Below are positions 16,080 through 24,236 of a stretch of DNA of 64,000 nt, in pieces. Origin of the DNA: Aquibaculum arenosum. Lineage in GTDB: Bacteria; Pseudomonadota; Alphaproteobacteria; Kiloniellales; DSM-21159. The stretch spans positions 310,001-374,000 of the forward strand of contig NZ_JARHUD010000001.1 of NCBI RefSeq assembly GCF_029222965.1, in the 5' to 3' direction. Under the pieces are notes generated by a model. The model saw only the letters and a program-made list of their open reading frames with translations. It did no database searches and had not been told where the DNA came from. A program made the translations under genes and the position numbers. Numbering within the stretch: position 1 is the first letter of the stretch; each line of letters opens with the position of its first letter.

Positions 16080-16844
16080 TCAGCGGCTGCGGGCCGGCCG
16101 CAAGGCCCCCGTTTGCTGATGCGCAGCATCGGACAGCGCCTCGACCCAGGGGTAGTGCTCGGCCTTCTCGGCCGTGTAGCCGAGGTTGAACACCGTTTCG
16201 CTGCGCGGCACGTCGCGCGGATGGCCGTAGTAGGTGTTCAGCAGCCGGTCCCAGAGGAAGTTGGTGATGCCGAAGTTGCCCTTCTCGCTGTGGAAGTGAT
16301 GGGCAAGGTGTAGCCGCTTCATCTGCTTCAGCCAGTTCCACTTCGGCTTGAAGGGCAAGTGCTGGATGCAGTGGCAGAACTCATAGAAGCAGGTGGTGAG
16401 CAGGCCGGCGGCCGTGGCCGCCGCGGCACCGGCCGACCCGGCGATGACCCAGCCAAGCGGCACCGTGACGATGAGGATCGTCGGCAGTGTGGTGTAGAGC
16501 GCGCCGAAGAGCACCGAGAGATCGTGCGGGTCTTGATGGTGATCGTAGTGGATGCGCTTCCAGACCTTGGCGGTCCAGGGCATGCGATAGAGCCACTGAC
16601 CGTGCAGGACCCAGCGGTGCAGCCCATACCAGACAGCCGGATAGAGCGGCAGAACGATGCCTGCGGCAAGGGCGGGACCGATCCAGCCCTCGGCCCAGTA
16701 CAGGGTCAGCGCAATGGCTCCCGCCGCCAGCAGGAGGTACACCAGAATCGCATAGTAGGTGAAGTAGGCGATCACCAGATCGCGCAAGGTCATCTTGTCG
16801 AGAAAGTACTTGCGCCCGGACCAGGGGCCGATAGCTGGGCTCAC
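16080..16844 (-). CDS. Fatty acid hydroxylase/sterol desaturase family membrane enzyme, 254 aa
   Basis: A di-iron membrane oxygenase with four membrane-spanning stretches and the His boxes HRWVLH (76-81), HYDHH (99-103), HCIQH (158-162) and HLAHHFH (179-185). Family members hydroxylate or desaturate lipid chains using O2. It is the first gene of the minus-strand sphingolipid operon, so hydroxylation of the ceramide long-chain base or N-acyl chain is likely, but carotenoid or other lipid substrates remain possible. Start GTG 16844 has GAGG about 8 nt upstream. The C-terminal tail after about residue 230 is poorly conserved-looking. Confidence 0.82.
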   Translation of the reverse strand: MSPAIGPWSGRKYFLDKMTLRDLVIAYFTYYAILVYLLLAAGAIALTLYWAEGWIGPALAAGIVLPLYPAVWYGLHRWVLHGQWLYRMPWTAKVWKRIHYDHHQDPHDLSVLFGALYTTLPTILIVTVPLGWVIAGSAGAAAATAAGLLTTCFYEFCHCIQHLPFKPKWNWLKQMKRLHLAHHFHSEKGNFGITNFLWDRLLNTYYGHPRDVPRSETVFNLGYTAEKAEHYPWVEALSDAAHQQTGALRPARSR

Positions 16845-17075
16845 GGATCTGCCTCGTTGAACTGTATCAGGGTGGTATCACGCTGCGACGGCGCATCCCA
16901 TGACGCGCCAGGCTGGAAGCTAGTGAGCGCACCGCAAAGGGACAAGGCGCACCGGCAAACGGAAAGTCCGCCGGCGTTGCACGCTCTTGCCTGGGGCCGG
17001 CGGGGGCCATAGCTTTCGCGAGTTTGCGGGATGCGAGCCTGTAACAAGGATTGACGGGCGGAAAGGACCAAAGGC
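16845..17075. other. Divergent intergenic region, no gene seen
   Basis: These 231 bp separate the minus-strand sphingolipid operon from the plus-strand LpxL-like gene and must hold both promoters. No strong -35/-10 pair is evident by eye. A short direct repeat TATCA-GGGTGG-TATCA (about 16865-16880) lies 20 bp upstream of the hydroxylase start and could be a regulator site. Open frames across it are shadows. Confidence 0.35.
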
Positions 17076-18053
17076 GTGGCGGGAGAGCTCTTCGGCAAGA
17101 AGGCGCAGCGATGGGCCGCACGCCTTGCCCCGCTGCGACTCCTGCTGCAAAGCCTGGAAGCGTTGGTTCTCCTGCTCTTTCTGGCGCTCGCAGCGCTGCT
17201 GCCGCCGAAGCGCGCGTCGTCCTTCGGGGCGGCGCTGGCCGGATGGATCGGGCCGCACTTGGCCAAGCATCGCCATGTGGAACGCAACCTCGCTTTCGCT
17301 TTGCCCGAGGGTGCGCCGGGCGAGAGAGAGGCTGCCGCGCTGGGGAGCTGGCGCACGCTGGGCGCCGTGCTCGGGGAGATGCCCCACCTTGGCCGCCTCG
17401 CCGATCTGGAGCGCCGCCCGCCGGCCGTGGAGCTCTGTACGGCAAAAGGGGCGGAGGATATCCCGGACCGCCTGGCGCGGGGCGAGGCCTTCGTGTTCGT
17501 CACCGCCCATCTGGGCAACTGGGAACTCCTGCCCCGCCTGCTGGTGCAACTCGGCGGCAAGGCAGCCGTGATCTACACGCCCCAGGGCAATCCGCTGACC
17601 GATTCCCTGCTGCAGCGGCTGCGCAGGAGCCCCGGCATCGCCTTCATCGGCAAGCAGGGGGGCGTGCGCGCCTTGCTGCAGGCGATGCGCCGCGGGGAGA
17701 GTCTCGGCCTGCTGGTCGACCTGCGCAGCGACGAGGGCGAGGCAATCCCCTTCTTCGGCGTGCCCGCCATGACCAGCACGGCGCCGGCGCGGCTCGCCCT
17801 CATGGCCAAGGCGGAACTGGTGCCGGTGCGCGTTGAGCGGCTGGCCCCGGCGCGCTTTCGCGTAACCGTGGACAGGCCCATCGAACCGCGCGATTCGGTT
17901 GCCTCGGCACAGGCACGCGCTCGGGACATGACGGAACAGGTCAACGCGCGTTTCGCTGCATGGATCCGCCTGCGCCCCGGCGATTGGCTCTGCACCAAGC
18001 GGCGCTTTCCCAAGGAGATCACGCCGCCTTTGGCGCCCGATAGAGGCGCTTGA
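17076..18053 (+). CDS. LpxL/HtrB-type lysophospholipid/lauroyl acyltransferase, 325 aa
   Basis: A membrane-anchored acyltransferase with an N-terminal hydrophobic helix (about 26-43) and the catalytic HLGNWE motif (H145 to E150), then GLLVDLRSDEGEAIPFFG, the typical LpxL/M substrate region. In lipid A synthesis it adds a secondary acyl chain to Kdo-lipid IVA at the inner membrane. Start GTG 17076 follows GGAAAGGA. It is divergent from the sphingolipid operon, an interesting pairing because both control outer-membrane lipid composition. Its exact position specificity (LpxL, LpxM or an MsbB variant) cannot be decided. Confidence 0.85.
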   Translation: MAGELFGKKAQRWAARLAPLRLLLQSLEALVLLLFLALAALLPPKRASSFGAALAGWIGPHLAKHRHVERNLAFALPEGAPGEREAAALGSWRTLGAVLGEMPHLGRLADLERRPPAVELCTAKGAEDIPDRLARGEAFVFVTAHLGNWELLPRLLVQLGGKAAVIYTPQGNPLTDSLLQRLRRSPGIAFIGKQGGVRALLQAMRRGESLGLLVDLRSDEGEAIPFFGVPAMTSTAPARLALMAKAELVPVRVERLAPARFRVTVDRPIEPRDSVASAQARARDMTEQVNARFAAWIRLRPGDWLCTKRRFPKEITPPLAPDRGA

Positions 18054-18078
18054 CCCGCGGGAATGCGCGGAGTACATG
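18050..18078 (+). promoter_or_regulatory. Candidate promoter for tRNA-His
   Basis: TTGACC (18050-18055), 17-bp spacer, TACATG (18073-18078). The -35 overlaps the stop of the acyltransferase gene. A GC-rich imperfect hairpin (CGAGCG...CGCTCG, about 18092-18105) lies between it and the tRNA. Confidence 0.4.
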
Positions 18079-18113
18079 GTGCGCCACTGAACGAGCGCTC
18101 GCTCGCTCATAGT

Positions 18114-18191
18114 GGTGGCTGTAGCTCAGTTGGTTAGAGCGCCAGGTTGTGGTCCTGGAGGCCGTGGGTTCGAATCCCATCAGCCACCCCA
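18114..18191 (+). tRNA. tRNA-His (GTG)
   Basis: A full cloverleaf is readable: acceptor GTGGCTG paired with CAGCCAC, D arm GCTC...GAGC, anticodon stem CCAGG/CCTGG with loop TTGTGGT (anticodon GTG at 18149-18151), and T arm GTGGGTTCGAATCCCAT. The extra 5' G(-1) at 18114 opposite C73, the identity mark of tRNA-His, is encoded, and CCA (18189-18191) is encoded too. Confidence 0.97.
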
Positions 18192-18279
18192 TTCTCCCTA
18201 AAGTGGAAGATCCTGAGAGGGATCCCGCGCAATGTTGCACGCAGCATGCGCGAGCCTATCCGCCGAACAACCGCCTGTC

Positions 18280-18738
18280 CTAGTACACGGGGCGATGCAG
18301 GCTGGCCGTGATCGCGTGACACTCCGGATGAGCCGGATTGATGATCACATTGTTCTCGATCCTTGCGACCACACTGGGCACGAGAAGGACGGCACTGCGG
18401 CGATCCTTGCACCATGCCTCGCCGAACTCCTTGCTCACCGTCGCGGGCATACTGTCCCAACCTGGCAGGGACGGTGATGAGAAGGTCTCGTATGACAGGC
18501 CGCGCGGCAGGGTGATCTCTATATAGTGCTGATTAGGTGGCAAGCGGCCGCTGCCATAGACCAGTTTTTCAAGCAGCGCGGTCGAGTAGTGCTCCGAGAT
18601 ATAGATGACCGGACAGCCTGGCGTGTTCCAACGCCCCGGCGCCAGCGTTGAGCCCGTTGCATCGTAGATTGGATAGGTGCCCAGGGGGTCTCCGATTCGA
18701 TAGCAGGTCAGGGTCCGGTCGAGAACCTGTGCCGTCAC
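18280..18738 (-). CDS. RES-domain toxin, 152 aa
   Basis: A RES-family protein: YRIGDP near residue 13, GRWN at 35-38, YISEHYSTALLE at 46-57 and a Pro/Ser-rich stretch near 90. RES toxins of type II RES-Xre systems degrade or modify NAD+ in the cytoplasm and stop growth. Its ATG overlaps the stop of the antitoxin gene (ATGA), the usual order for this family being antitoxin first. The region has lower GC than the surrounding genes (33 of 60 bases G or C at 18301-18360), which fits horizontal acquisition beside tRNA-His. Confidence 0.85.
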   Translation of the reverse strand: MTAQVLDRTLTCYRIGDPLGTYPIYDATGSTLAPGRWNTPGCPVIYISEHYSTALLEKLVYGSGRLPPNQHYIEITLPRGLSYETFSSPSLPGWDSMPATVSKEFGEAWCKDRRSAVLLVPSVVARIENNVIINPAHPECHAITASLHRPVY

Positions 18739-19163
18739 GCAGCGCTGCCGTACTTCAGGCCACGCAAGATGTCTGACACCATTTCAGCGCCGAACTCACT
18801 CTGGATCACCACGTCGATCGGTCGCTTGTCCTCCAGCATGGCATGGGGACGGAACAGGAAATCCCGTGCTTCCGCCTCAGTCCCCCAGACATCCACGGCC
18901 TGGCCCCATACGCGAGCGACACGCGTTAGCCGCGTCCCTTCCTCGGCAGAAAGCACCTTCTTGCCCTTGCGGCGCTCATAGGTTGCGCGCGGCACCAAGC
19001 GATACTTGAACTGGGTGTCTCCCGGGGCGACCATTGCGGCAACGCGGTCAAGCGCGGCGAGCGGCAGCCCATCTTCGATCCGGGCCACGAGCGCCATTGG
19101 AGAGTCTGGCACGAGTTTGTCAGGCAAGCCGAGCACATCCGCTACACGCGCCATCGTCAGCAT
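18735..19163 (-). CDS. Xre/MbcA/ParS-type antitoxin, 142 aa
   Basis: The antitoxin of the RES pair. The N-terminal half is helical, compatible with an Xre-like DNA-binding fold (VPRATYERRKGKKVLSAEEG near 55-74). The C-terminal half has the toxin-binding DUF2384 signature: VWGTEAEARDFLFRPHAML and a final region with ABC-like helices. The start at ATG 19163 has a strong AAGGAGG ribosome site 6 nt upstream; a longer frame to 19289 would run through the promoter. It should neutralise the RES toxin and repress its own promoter, which contains matching palindromes. Confidence 0.85.
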   Translation of the reverse strand: MLTMARVADVLGLPDKLVPDSPMALVARIEDGLPLAALDRVAAMVAPGDTQFKYRLVPRATYERRKGKKVLSAEEGTRLTRVARVWGQAVDVWGTEAEARDFLFRPHAMLEDKRPIDVVIQSEFGAEMVSDILRGLKYGSAA

Positions 19164-19174
19164 AGGTGCCTCCT

Positions 19175-19218
19175 TCTCATGTGAGAGGAAATATAGTCTC
19201 ATTTGAGACGGGCGGCAA
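19175..19218 (-). promoter_or_regulatory. Toxin-antitoxin promoter with two embedded operator palindromes
   Basis: Read on the minus strand: -35 TTGCCG (19213-19218), 17-bp spacer, -10 TATATT (19190-19195), expected start near 19183. The spacer holds the palindrome GTCTCAAATGAGAC (19196-19209). A second copy of the core, TCTCA-N2-TGAGA, is at 19175-19186 across the expected start site. The two centres are 22 bp apart, about two helical turns. An autorepressing antitoxin bound here would block polymerase. Confidence 0.75.
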
Positions 19219-19366
19219 TACGGCGCGCTCCCGGCGTTTGGCGCTTCGGCCTTTGGCAATCGCGCCGCGAAGCCATCCCTTCCCACCACCGGCTCAAGGC
19301 ACTAGGCTGCCTCGGAGGCGTTGTGCCCAAGGCAGAAGCATGCCGGCTCAAGAAATGGGGGAGGAC

Positions 19367-22300
19367 ATGGCAAAGCGGGCGCGCAAGCAGTGCAATGAAC
19401 TGGTGGAGACGGCGCTGGAAGCGGTGCTGAGTCGCGGCGCTGCCGATAACTGCCCGGCCTTGGAGGTCTTTGCGCGCGCCTTCCTGGCCGACGCCCCGCC
19501 GGAGGATGTCCGGCATGAGACGCCCGACAACCTGGCCGGCATGGCGTTGGATCTCTTCCGCTTTGCGCGTCAGCGCGACGAAGCGAGCCAGGCCAAGATC
19601 AAGGTCTATGATCCCACCCCGGAGCAGGAAGGCTGGAGCAGCGCGCACAGCGCGGTTGCCATCGTCAACAACGACATGCCCTTCCTGGTGGACTCGGTGA
19701 CGGCCGAACTGAATCGGCTTGGGGCCGAGGTCTTCCTGGTGGTGCATCCCATCCTGCTGGTGCGCCGTGACGCGGAGGGCCGGCTGGACTCCCTGGCCGA
19801 AGCGACCGATCCGGACGCGGATGGCCGGCCGGAATCCCACATGCTGCTGCTGATCAGCGAGCAGCCGCGCGAGCGCCATGCCGAGATTGCCGCCGGCCTG
19901 GAAGCCGTACTCGCTGACGTGCGCAACGCCGTCGAGGACTGGCGTCTGATGCGCCAGCGCTGCCGCGAGCTGCTGCGCGAACTCGAGCGCGACCCGCCGA
20001 GCCTGCCGCGTGAGGAAATCATCGAGGGCATAGACTTTTTGGAGTGGCTGGACGACGACCACTTCACCTATCTCGGCTATCGGGAATATGCCTTCCGCGG
20101 CAAGGGCGCCGAGGCGGTGGCCGACATCGATGCCGAGAGCGGCTTGGGCATCCTGCGCGACCCTGATTACTCGATCTTTGCCGGCCTGCGGAGCCTGGGA
20201 AAGCTTCCTTCGGATGTGCGGGCCTGGGTCAAGTCGCCCCAGCTCGTGCGCATCACCAAGGCAAACCGCCGTGCCACGGTGCATCGACGCGTGCCCATGG
20301 ACACCATTGCAGTCAAGCGCTTCGACCGGGCCGGTCACGTGATTGGCGAGCGCGTGTTCGTCGGCCTCTTCACCTCCACGGCCTACAGCCGCAGCCCGCG
20401 GCAGATCCCGCTGCTGCGGCGCAAGGTGGATGACACCATCGCCGCTGCCGGCTTTGTGCCCGGCAGTCACAACGGCAAGGCGCTGCTGCACATCTTGGAG
20501 ACCTACCCGCGCGACGAGCTGTTCCAGATCGATGCGGCGGAGCTGCACCAGATCGCTGAGGGCATCCTGCATCTACAGGAGCGTCAGCGCACCGCGCTGT
20601 TCGTGCGGCGGGATCCCTTCGAGCGCTTCGTATCCGCCATGATCTTCGTGCCGCGCGACCGCTTCGACACCAACCTGCGCTTGAAGCTCCAGAACAAGGT
20701 GGCTGAAGCCTATGCCGGGCGCGTGGAGAGCTTCGGAACGCAGATTGGTGAGTCACCGCTGGCACGGCTGCACGTCATCGTCCGCACGGAACGAGGACGG
20801 GTGCCCAAGGTCGATGTGGAAGCGCTTGAGAGCGAACTGGCCGAAGTGGCGCGCTCATGGATCGACCTGCTGGAGCAGGGCCTAGTGCAGGCACATGGTG
20901 AAGAACAGGGATTGCGCCGCTTTGCCCAGTGGCAGCGTGCCTTTCCGGCCAGCTACCAGGAGGATTTCAAGGAAAGCGACGCCGTCGCCGACATCGCCAA
21001 GATCGAGCGCCTCATGGAAGGCAGCGACTTGGAGGTGGACCTCTATCGGCCGCAGGCTGCCCCGCGCAGTGTCCTGCGCTTCAAGGTCTATATCCGCGGC
21101 CGCCAGCTCGCGCTCTCCGACATGCTGCCGATGCTGGAGAACATGGGGCTGCGCGTGCTGGGGGAGGTGCCCTACGCGGTGCGCCCGGGCGACGGCGAGG
21201 AAGAGTACTGGATCCATGACTTCGATCTTGAGCGCCCCGCCGGAGAGGCTGATCTCGAAGCAGTACGCGATGCCTTCCATGAAGTCTTCTCTCACGTCTG
21301 GTTCGACCGCATGGAGAACGACGGCTTCAACCGCCTGGTGCTGGCAGCCGGCCTGCGAGCGCGGGAGATCCAGATCCTGCGTGCTTACTGCAAGTATCTG
21401 CGTCAGGCCCAGATCCCTTTCAGTCAGGCCTATATGGAAGCGACGCTGGCGGCCAATCCCGATCTGACGCGCAAGCTGGCGGAGCTCTTCATGCAGCGCT
21501 TCGACCCGGAGCTGCAGGAAAGCGGTGGCGCGGCGGCGCAGGGACTGGTTGATGCGGTTCAGGCTGGCCTGGAGGAGGTGGCCAACCTGGACGAAGACCG
21601 GATCATCCGGCGCTACCTCAACCTGATTCTCTCCACCTTGCGCACCAACTATTTCCAGCAGGCGGAGGATGGCAGCGCAAAGCCGACCATTGCCTTCAAG
21701 CTGGATGCCGGGGCGATCGAGGAACTGCCGGCGCCGCGGCCCTATCGGGAGATCTTTGTTTACTCGCCGCGGGTGGAAGGCGTCCACCTGCGCTTCGGCT
21801 CGGTGGCCCGTGGCGGCCTGCGATGGTCGGACCGCAAGGAGGACTTCCGCACTGAGGTGCTTGGTCTGGTCAAGGCGCAGCAGGTGAAGAATGCAGTCAT
21901 CGTGCCGGTGGGCGCGAAGGGCGGTTTCGTCGCCAAGCGTCTGCCGCCACCTGAAGCTGGCCGTGATGCCTGGATGGCCGAAGGGGTCGAGGCCTACAAG
22001 GCCTTCATCCGGGCCTTGCTGGACGTGACGGACAACCTCGACGGCGACCGCGTGGTGCCGCCCGAGCGCGTGGTGCGCTACGACGCTGATGATCCCTACA
22101 TGGTGGTGGCGGCTGACAAGGGCACGGCCACCTTCTCGGACATCGCCAATGGGGTGGCAGTCGACTACGGCTTCTGGCTCGACGATGCTTTCGCCTCGGG
22201 CGGCTCGGCCGGCTACGATCACAAGGCCATGGGCATCACCGCGCGCGGGGCCTGGGAGTCGGTCAAACGGCATTTCCGCGAACTCGGTCGCGATATCCAG

Positions 22301-24202
22301 ACGGAGGATTTCACCGTCATCGGCTGTGGCGACATGTCGGGTGACGTCTTCGGCAACGGTATGCTGCTGTCCCGCCACATCAAGCTGGTCGGGGCCTTCA
22401 ATCACCTGCACATCTTCGTCGACCCCGATCCCGATCCGGCGGCCTCCTGGGTCGAACGCAAGCGACTCTTCGAACTGCCGCGCAGTGCCTGGACGGACTA
22501 CGACGCCAAGCTGATCTCCAAGGGCGGCGGCATTTTTGACCGCAAGGCCAAGTCCGTCCCCGTCTCCGAAGAAATGCGCCGCTGCTTCGGCCTGGAGGCA
22601 GACAGCGTAACGCCGAACCAGTTGATCAGCGCCATGCTGAAGGCCGAGGTGGACCTGCTCTGGTTTGGCGGCATCGGCACCTACGTAAAGGCGCGCGACG
22701 AAAGCCATCCAGAGGTGGGCGACCGCGCAAACGACTCGATCCGGGTGAACGGCAACGACCTGCGGGCCAGGGTCATCGGCGAGGGCGCCAACCTCGGCAT
22801 GACCCAGCGCGGGCGCATCGAGTATGCTCTGGCCGGCGGACGGCTGAACACCGATGCCATCGATAACTCGGCCGGCGTCGACTGCTCCGACCACGAGGTG
22901 AACATCAAGGTGCTGCTGGGCGCGGCCGCCAAGCGCGGCCGGCTGGCACGCAAGCGTCGGGATGCCTTGCTGGAGCGGATGACCGACGAGGTGGCGTCAC
23001 TGGTGCTGCGCGACAACTACCTGCAGAGCCAGACCATCTCGGTGACCAATATGCTGGGCACCCGTCTGCTGGACCGATTGGGCCGCTTCATGCGGGCGTT
23101 GGAGCGTGCGGGCCAGCTCAACCGCGCGCTGGAGTTCCTGCCGGACGAGGAGACCTTGGCCGAGCGCGTCGCTAATGGCGTCGGACTGACCCGGCCCGAG
23201 ATCGCCGTGCTGCTCGCCTATGCCAAGCTCGACCTCTATCAGCAGCTCCTCGCGTCCGACATGCCGGACGATCCCTGGCTGGAGCGCGATCTCTTCGCCT
23301 ACTTCCCGGAGCCTCTGCAACAGGATTTCGCGGCCGATATCCGCCGCCATCGGCTGCGCCGGGAACTGGTGGCCACCCAGGTGAGCAACGAGTTGGTCAA
23401 TCGCCTGGGCATCACCTTCATCCATGAGGCGCGGGAGAAGACCGGTCTGCCGTCCTCGGCCGTGGCGCGGGCCTTCGTGGCGACCCGCGATCTGCTGAAC
23501 CTGCCGGCGCTCTGGCACGACATTGAGGCTCTGGACAACCGGGTGCCGGCGCGCGCGCAGATCGCCATGCTACTGACCTGCGGCCGGGCAACCGAGCACC
23601 TGACCTCCTGGTTGTTGCGCTCGGCGTCCCAGGTGGCGGATATCCAGAGCTGCGTTGAACGCTATGCCGCCGGCCTGACGCGCCTGAGCGAAGCCCTGCC
23701 GGGCTTGCTGGCGGATCATCGCCGCCATCTGCTGGAGAGCGAGGCTGCAGGCTTCAGCGAACAGGGGGTCCCCGAGCCATTGGCCACCCGGGTTGCCACC
23801 GTGGCCCAGGTTGCCACGGCGGCCGATGTGGTTCGCTTGGCCGACGAGTGCGGCCGGGATCTCGACGTGGTGGCAGCGGCCTACTTCCGCGTGGGCACGC
23901 GCTTCGGCTTCGACTGGCTGCGTGAGGCCGCGGCCCAGTTGCCGCGGGATCTGGCCTGGAACCGCCTGGCGATCACGGCGCTGATCGACGACCTCTATGA
24001 GTCCCAGGCCCGGATTGCGGCAGCCATTCTTGCCAAGGCGGGTGACTACGAGGACAGGATGGCCGAATGGCTGGAGCCGCGTGCGCTGGTGGCAGCGCGC
24101 AGCGATCAGTTGATCGGCGAACTCCAGGCCATGGCCGCACCTAACCTGGCAATGCTCACCGTCGCCAACCGCCAGCTCAAGACGCTGACGGAGTCGAGCT
24201 GA
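19367..24202 (+). CDS. gdhB: NAD-specific glutamate dehydrogenase, large (about 180 kDa) type, 1611 aa
   Basis: It deaminates L-glutamate to 2-oxoglutarate with NAD+ in the cytoplasm, feeding amino-acid carbon to the TCA cycle. The long N-terminal ACT-like regulatory part spans roughly residues 1-720. The catalytic GDH part contains RFGSVARGGLRWSDRKEDF, QVKNAVIVPVGAKGGF and the nucleotide-binding VIGCGDMSGDVFGNG; a helical C-terminal domain follows. Length near 1600 is the family norm. I choose ATG 19367 with GGGGGAGGA just upstream; the frame opens at 19166 but that part overlaps the divergent toxin-antitoxin promoter. ATG 19341 is another option. Confidence 0.93.
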   Translation: MAKRARKQCNELVETALEAVLSRGAADNCPALEVFARAFLADAPPEDVRHETPDNLAGMALDLFRFARQRDEASQAKIKVYDPTPEQEGWSSAHSAVAIVNNDMPFLVDSVTAELNRLGAEVFLVVHPILLVRRDAEGRLDSLAEATDPDADGRPESHMLLLISEQPRERHAEIAAGLEAVLADVRNAVEDWRLMRQRCRELLRELERDPPSLPREEIIEGIDFLEWLDDDHFTYLGYREYAFRGKGAEAVADIDAESGLGILRDPDYSIFAGLRSLGKLPSDVRAWVKSPQLVRITKANRRATVHRRVPMDTIAVKRFDRAGHVIGERVFVGLFTSTAYSRSPRQIPLLRRKVDDTIAAAGFVPGSHNGKALLHILETYPRDELFQIDAAELHQIAEGILHLQERQRTALFVRRDPFERFVSAMIFVPRDRFDTNLRLKLQNKVAEAYAGRVESFGTQIGESPLARLHVIVRTERGRVPKVDVEALESELAEVARSWIDLLEQGLVQAHGEEQGLRRFAQWQRAFPASYQEDFKESDAVADIAKIERLMEGSDLEVDLYRPQAAPRSVLRFKVYIRGRQLALSDMLPMLENMGLRVLGEVPYAVRPGDGEEEYWIHDFDLERPAGEADLEAVRDAFHEVFSHVWFDRMENDGFNRLVLAAGLRAREIQILRAYCKYLRQAQIPFSQAYMEATLAANPDLTRKLAELFMQRFDPELQESGGAAAQGLVDAVQAGLEEVANLDEDRIIRRYLNLILSTLRTNYFQQAEDGSAKPTIAFKLDAGAIEELPAPRPYREIFVYSPRVEGVHLRFGSVARGGLRWSDRKEDFRTEVLGLVKAQQVKNAVIVPVGAKGGFVAKRLPPPEAGRDAWMAEGVEAYKAFIRALLDVTDNLDGDRVVPPERVVRYDADDPYMVVAADKGTATFSDIANGVAVDYGFWLDDAFASGGSAGYDHKAMGITARGAWESVKRHFRELGRDIQTEDFTVIGCGDMSGDVFGNGMLLSRHIKLVGAFNHLHIFVDPDPDPAASWVERKRLFELPRSAWTDYDAKLISKGGGIFDRKAKSVPVSEEMRRCFGLEADSVTPNQLISAMLKAEVDLLWFGGIGTYVKARDESHPEVGDRANDSIRVNGNDLRARVIGEGANLGMTQRGRIEYALAGGRLNTDAIDNSAGVDCSDHEVNIKVLLGAAAKRGRLARKRRDALLERMTDEVASLVLRDNYLQSQTISVTNMLGTRLLDRLGRFMRALERAGQLNRALEFLPDEETLAERVANGVGLTRPEIAVLLAYAKLDLYQQLLASDMPDDPWLERDLFAYFPEPLQQDFAADIRRHRLRRELVATQVSNELVNRLGITFIHEAREKTGLPSSAVARAFVATRDLLNLPALWHDIEALDNRVPARAQIAMLLTCGRATEHLTSWLLRSASQVADIQSCVERYAAGLTRLSEALPGLLADHRRHLLESEAAGFSEQGVPEPLATRVATVAQVATAADVVRLADECGRDLDVVAAAYFRVGTRFGFDWLREAAAQLPRDLAWNRLAITALIDDLYESQARIAAAILAKAGDYEDRMAEWLEPRALVAARSDQLIGELQAMAAPNLAMLTVANRQLKTLTESS

Positions 24203-24236
24203 GGCTGGGTTGGCCCCGTTTGTCGATTGAGGAGTC

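Noticed and set aside
16920-18110. A 396-codon open frame on the minus strand
   Set aside because: Antisense to the LpxL-type acyltransferase; no motif.
18174-19300. Duplicated tRNA-His 3' end as an attachment site
   Set aside because: I looked for a second copy of the TTCGAATCCCATCAGCCACC end and found none, and no integrase is present.
20882-22894. A 670-codon open frame on the minus strand
   Set aside because: Antisense to the catalytic part of NAD-glutamate dehydrogenase; no motif and no ribosome site.
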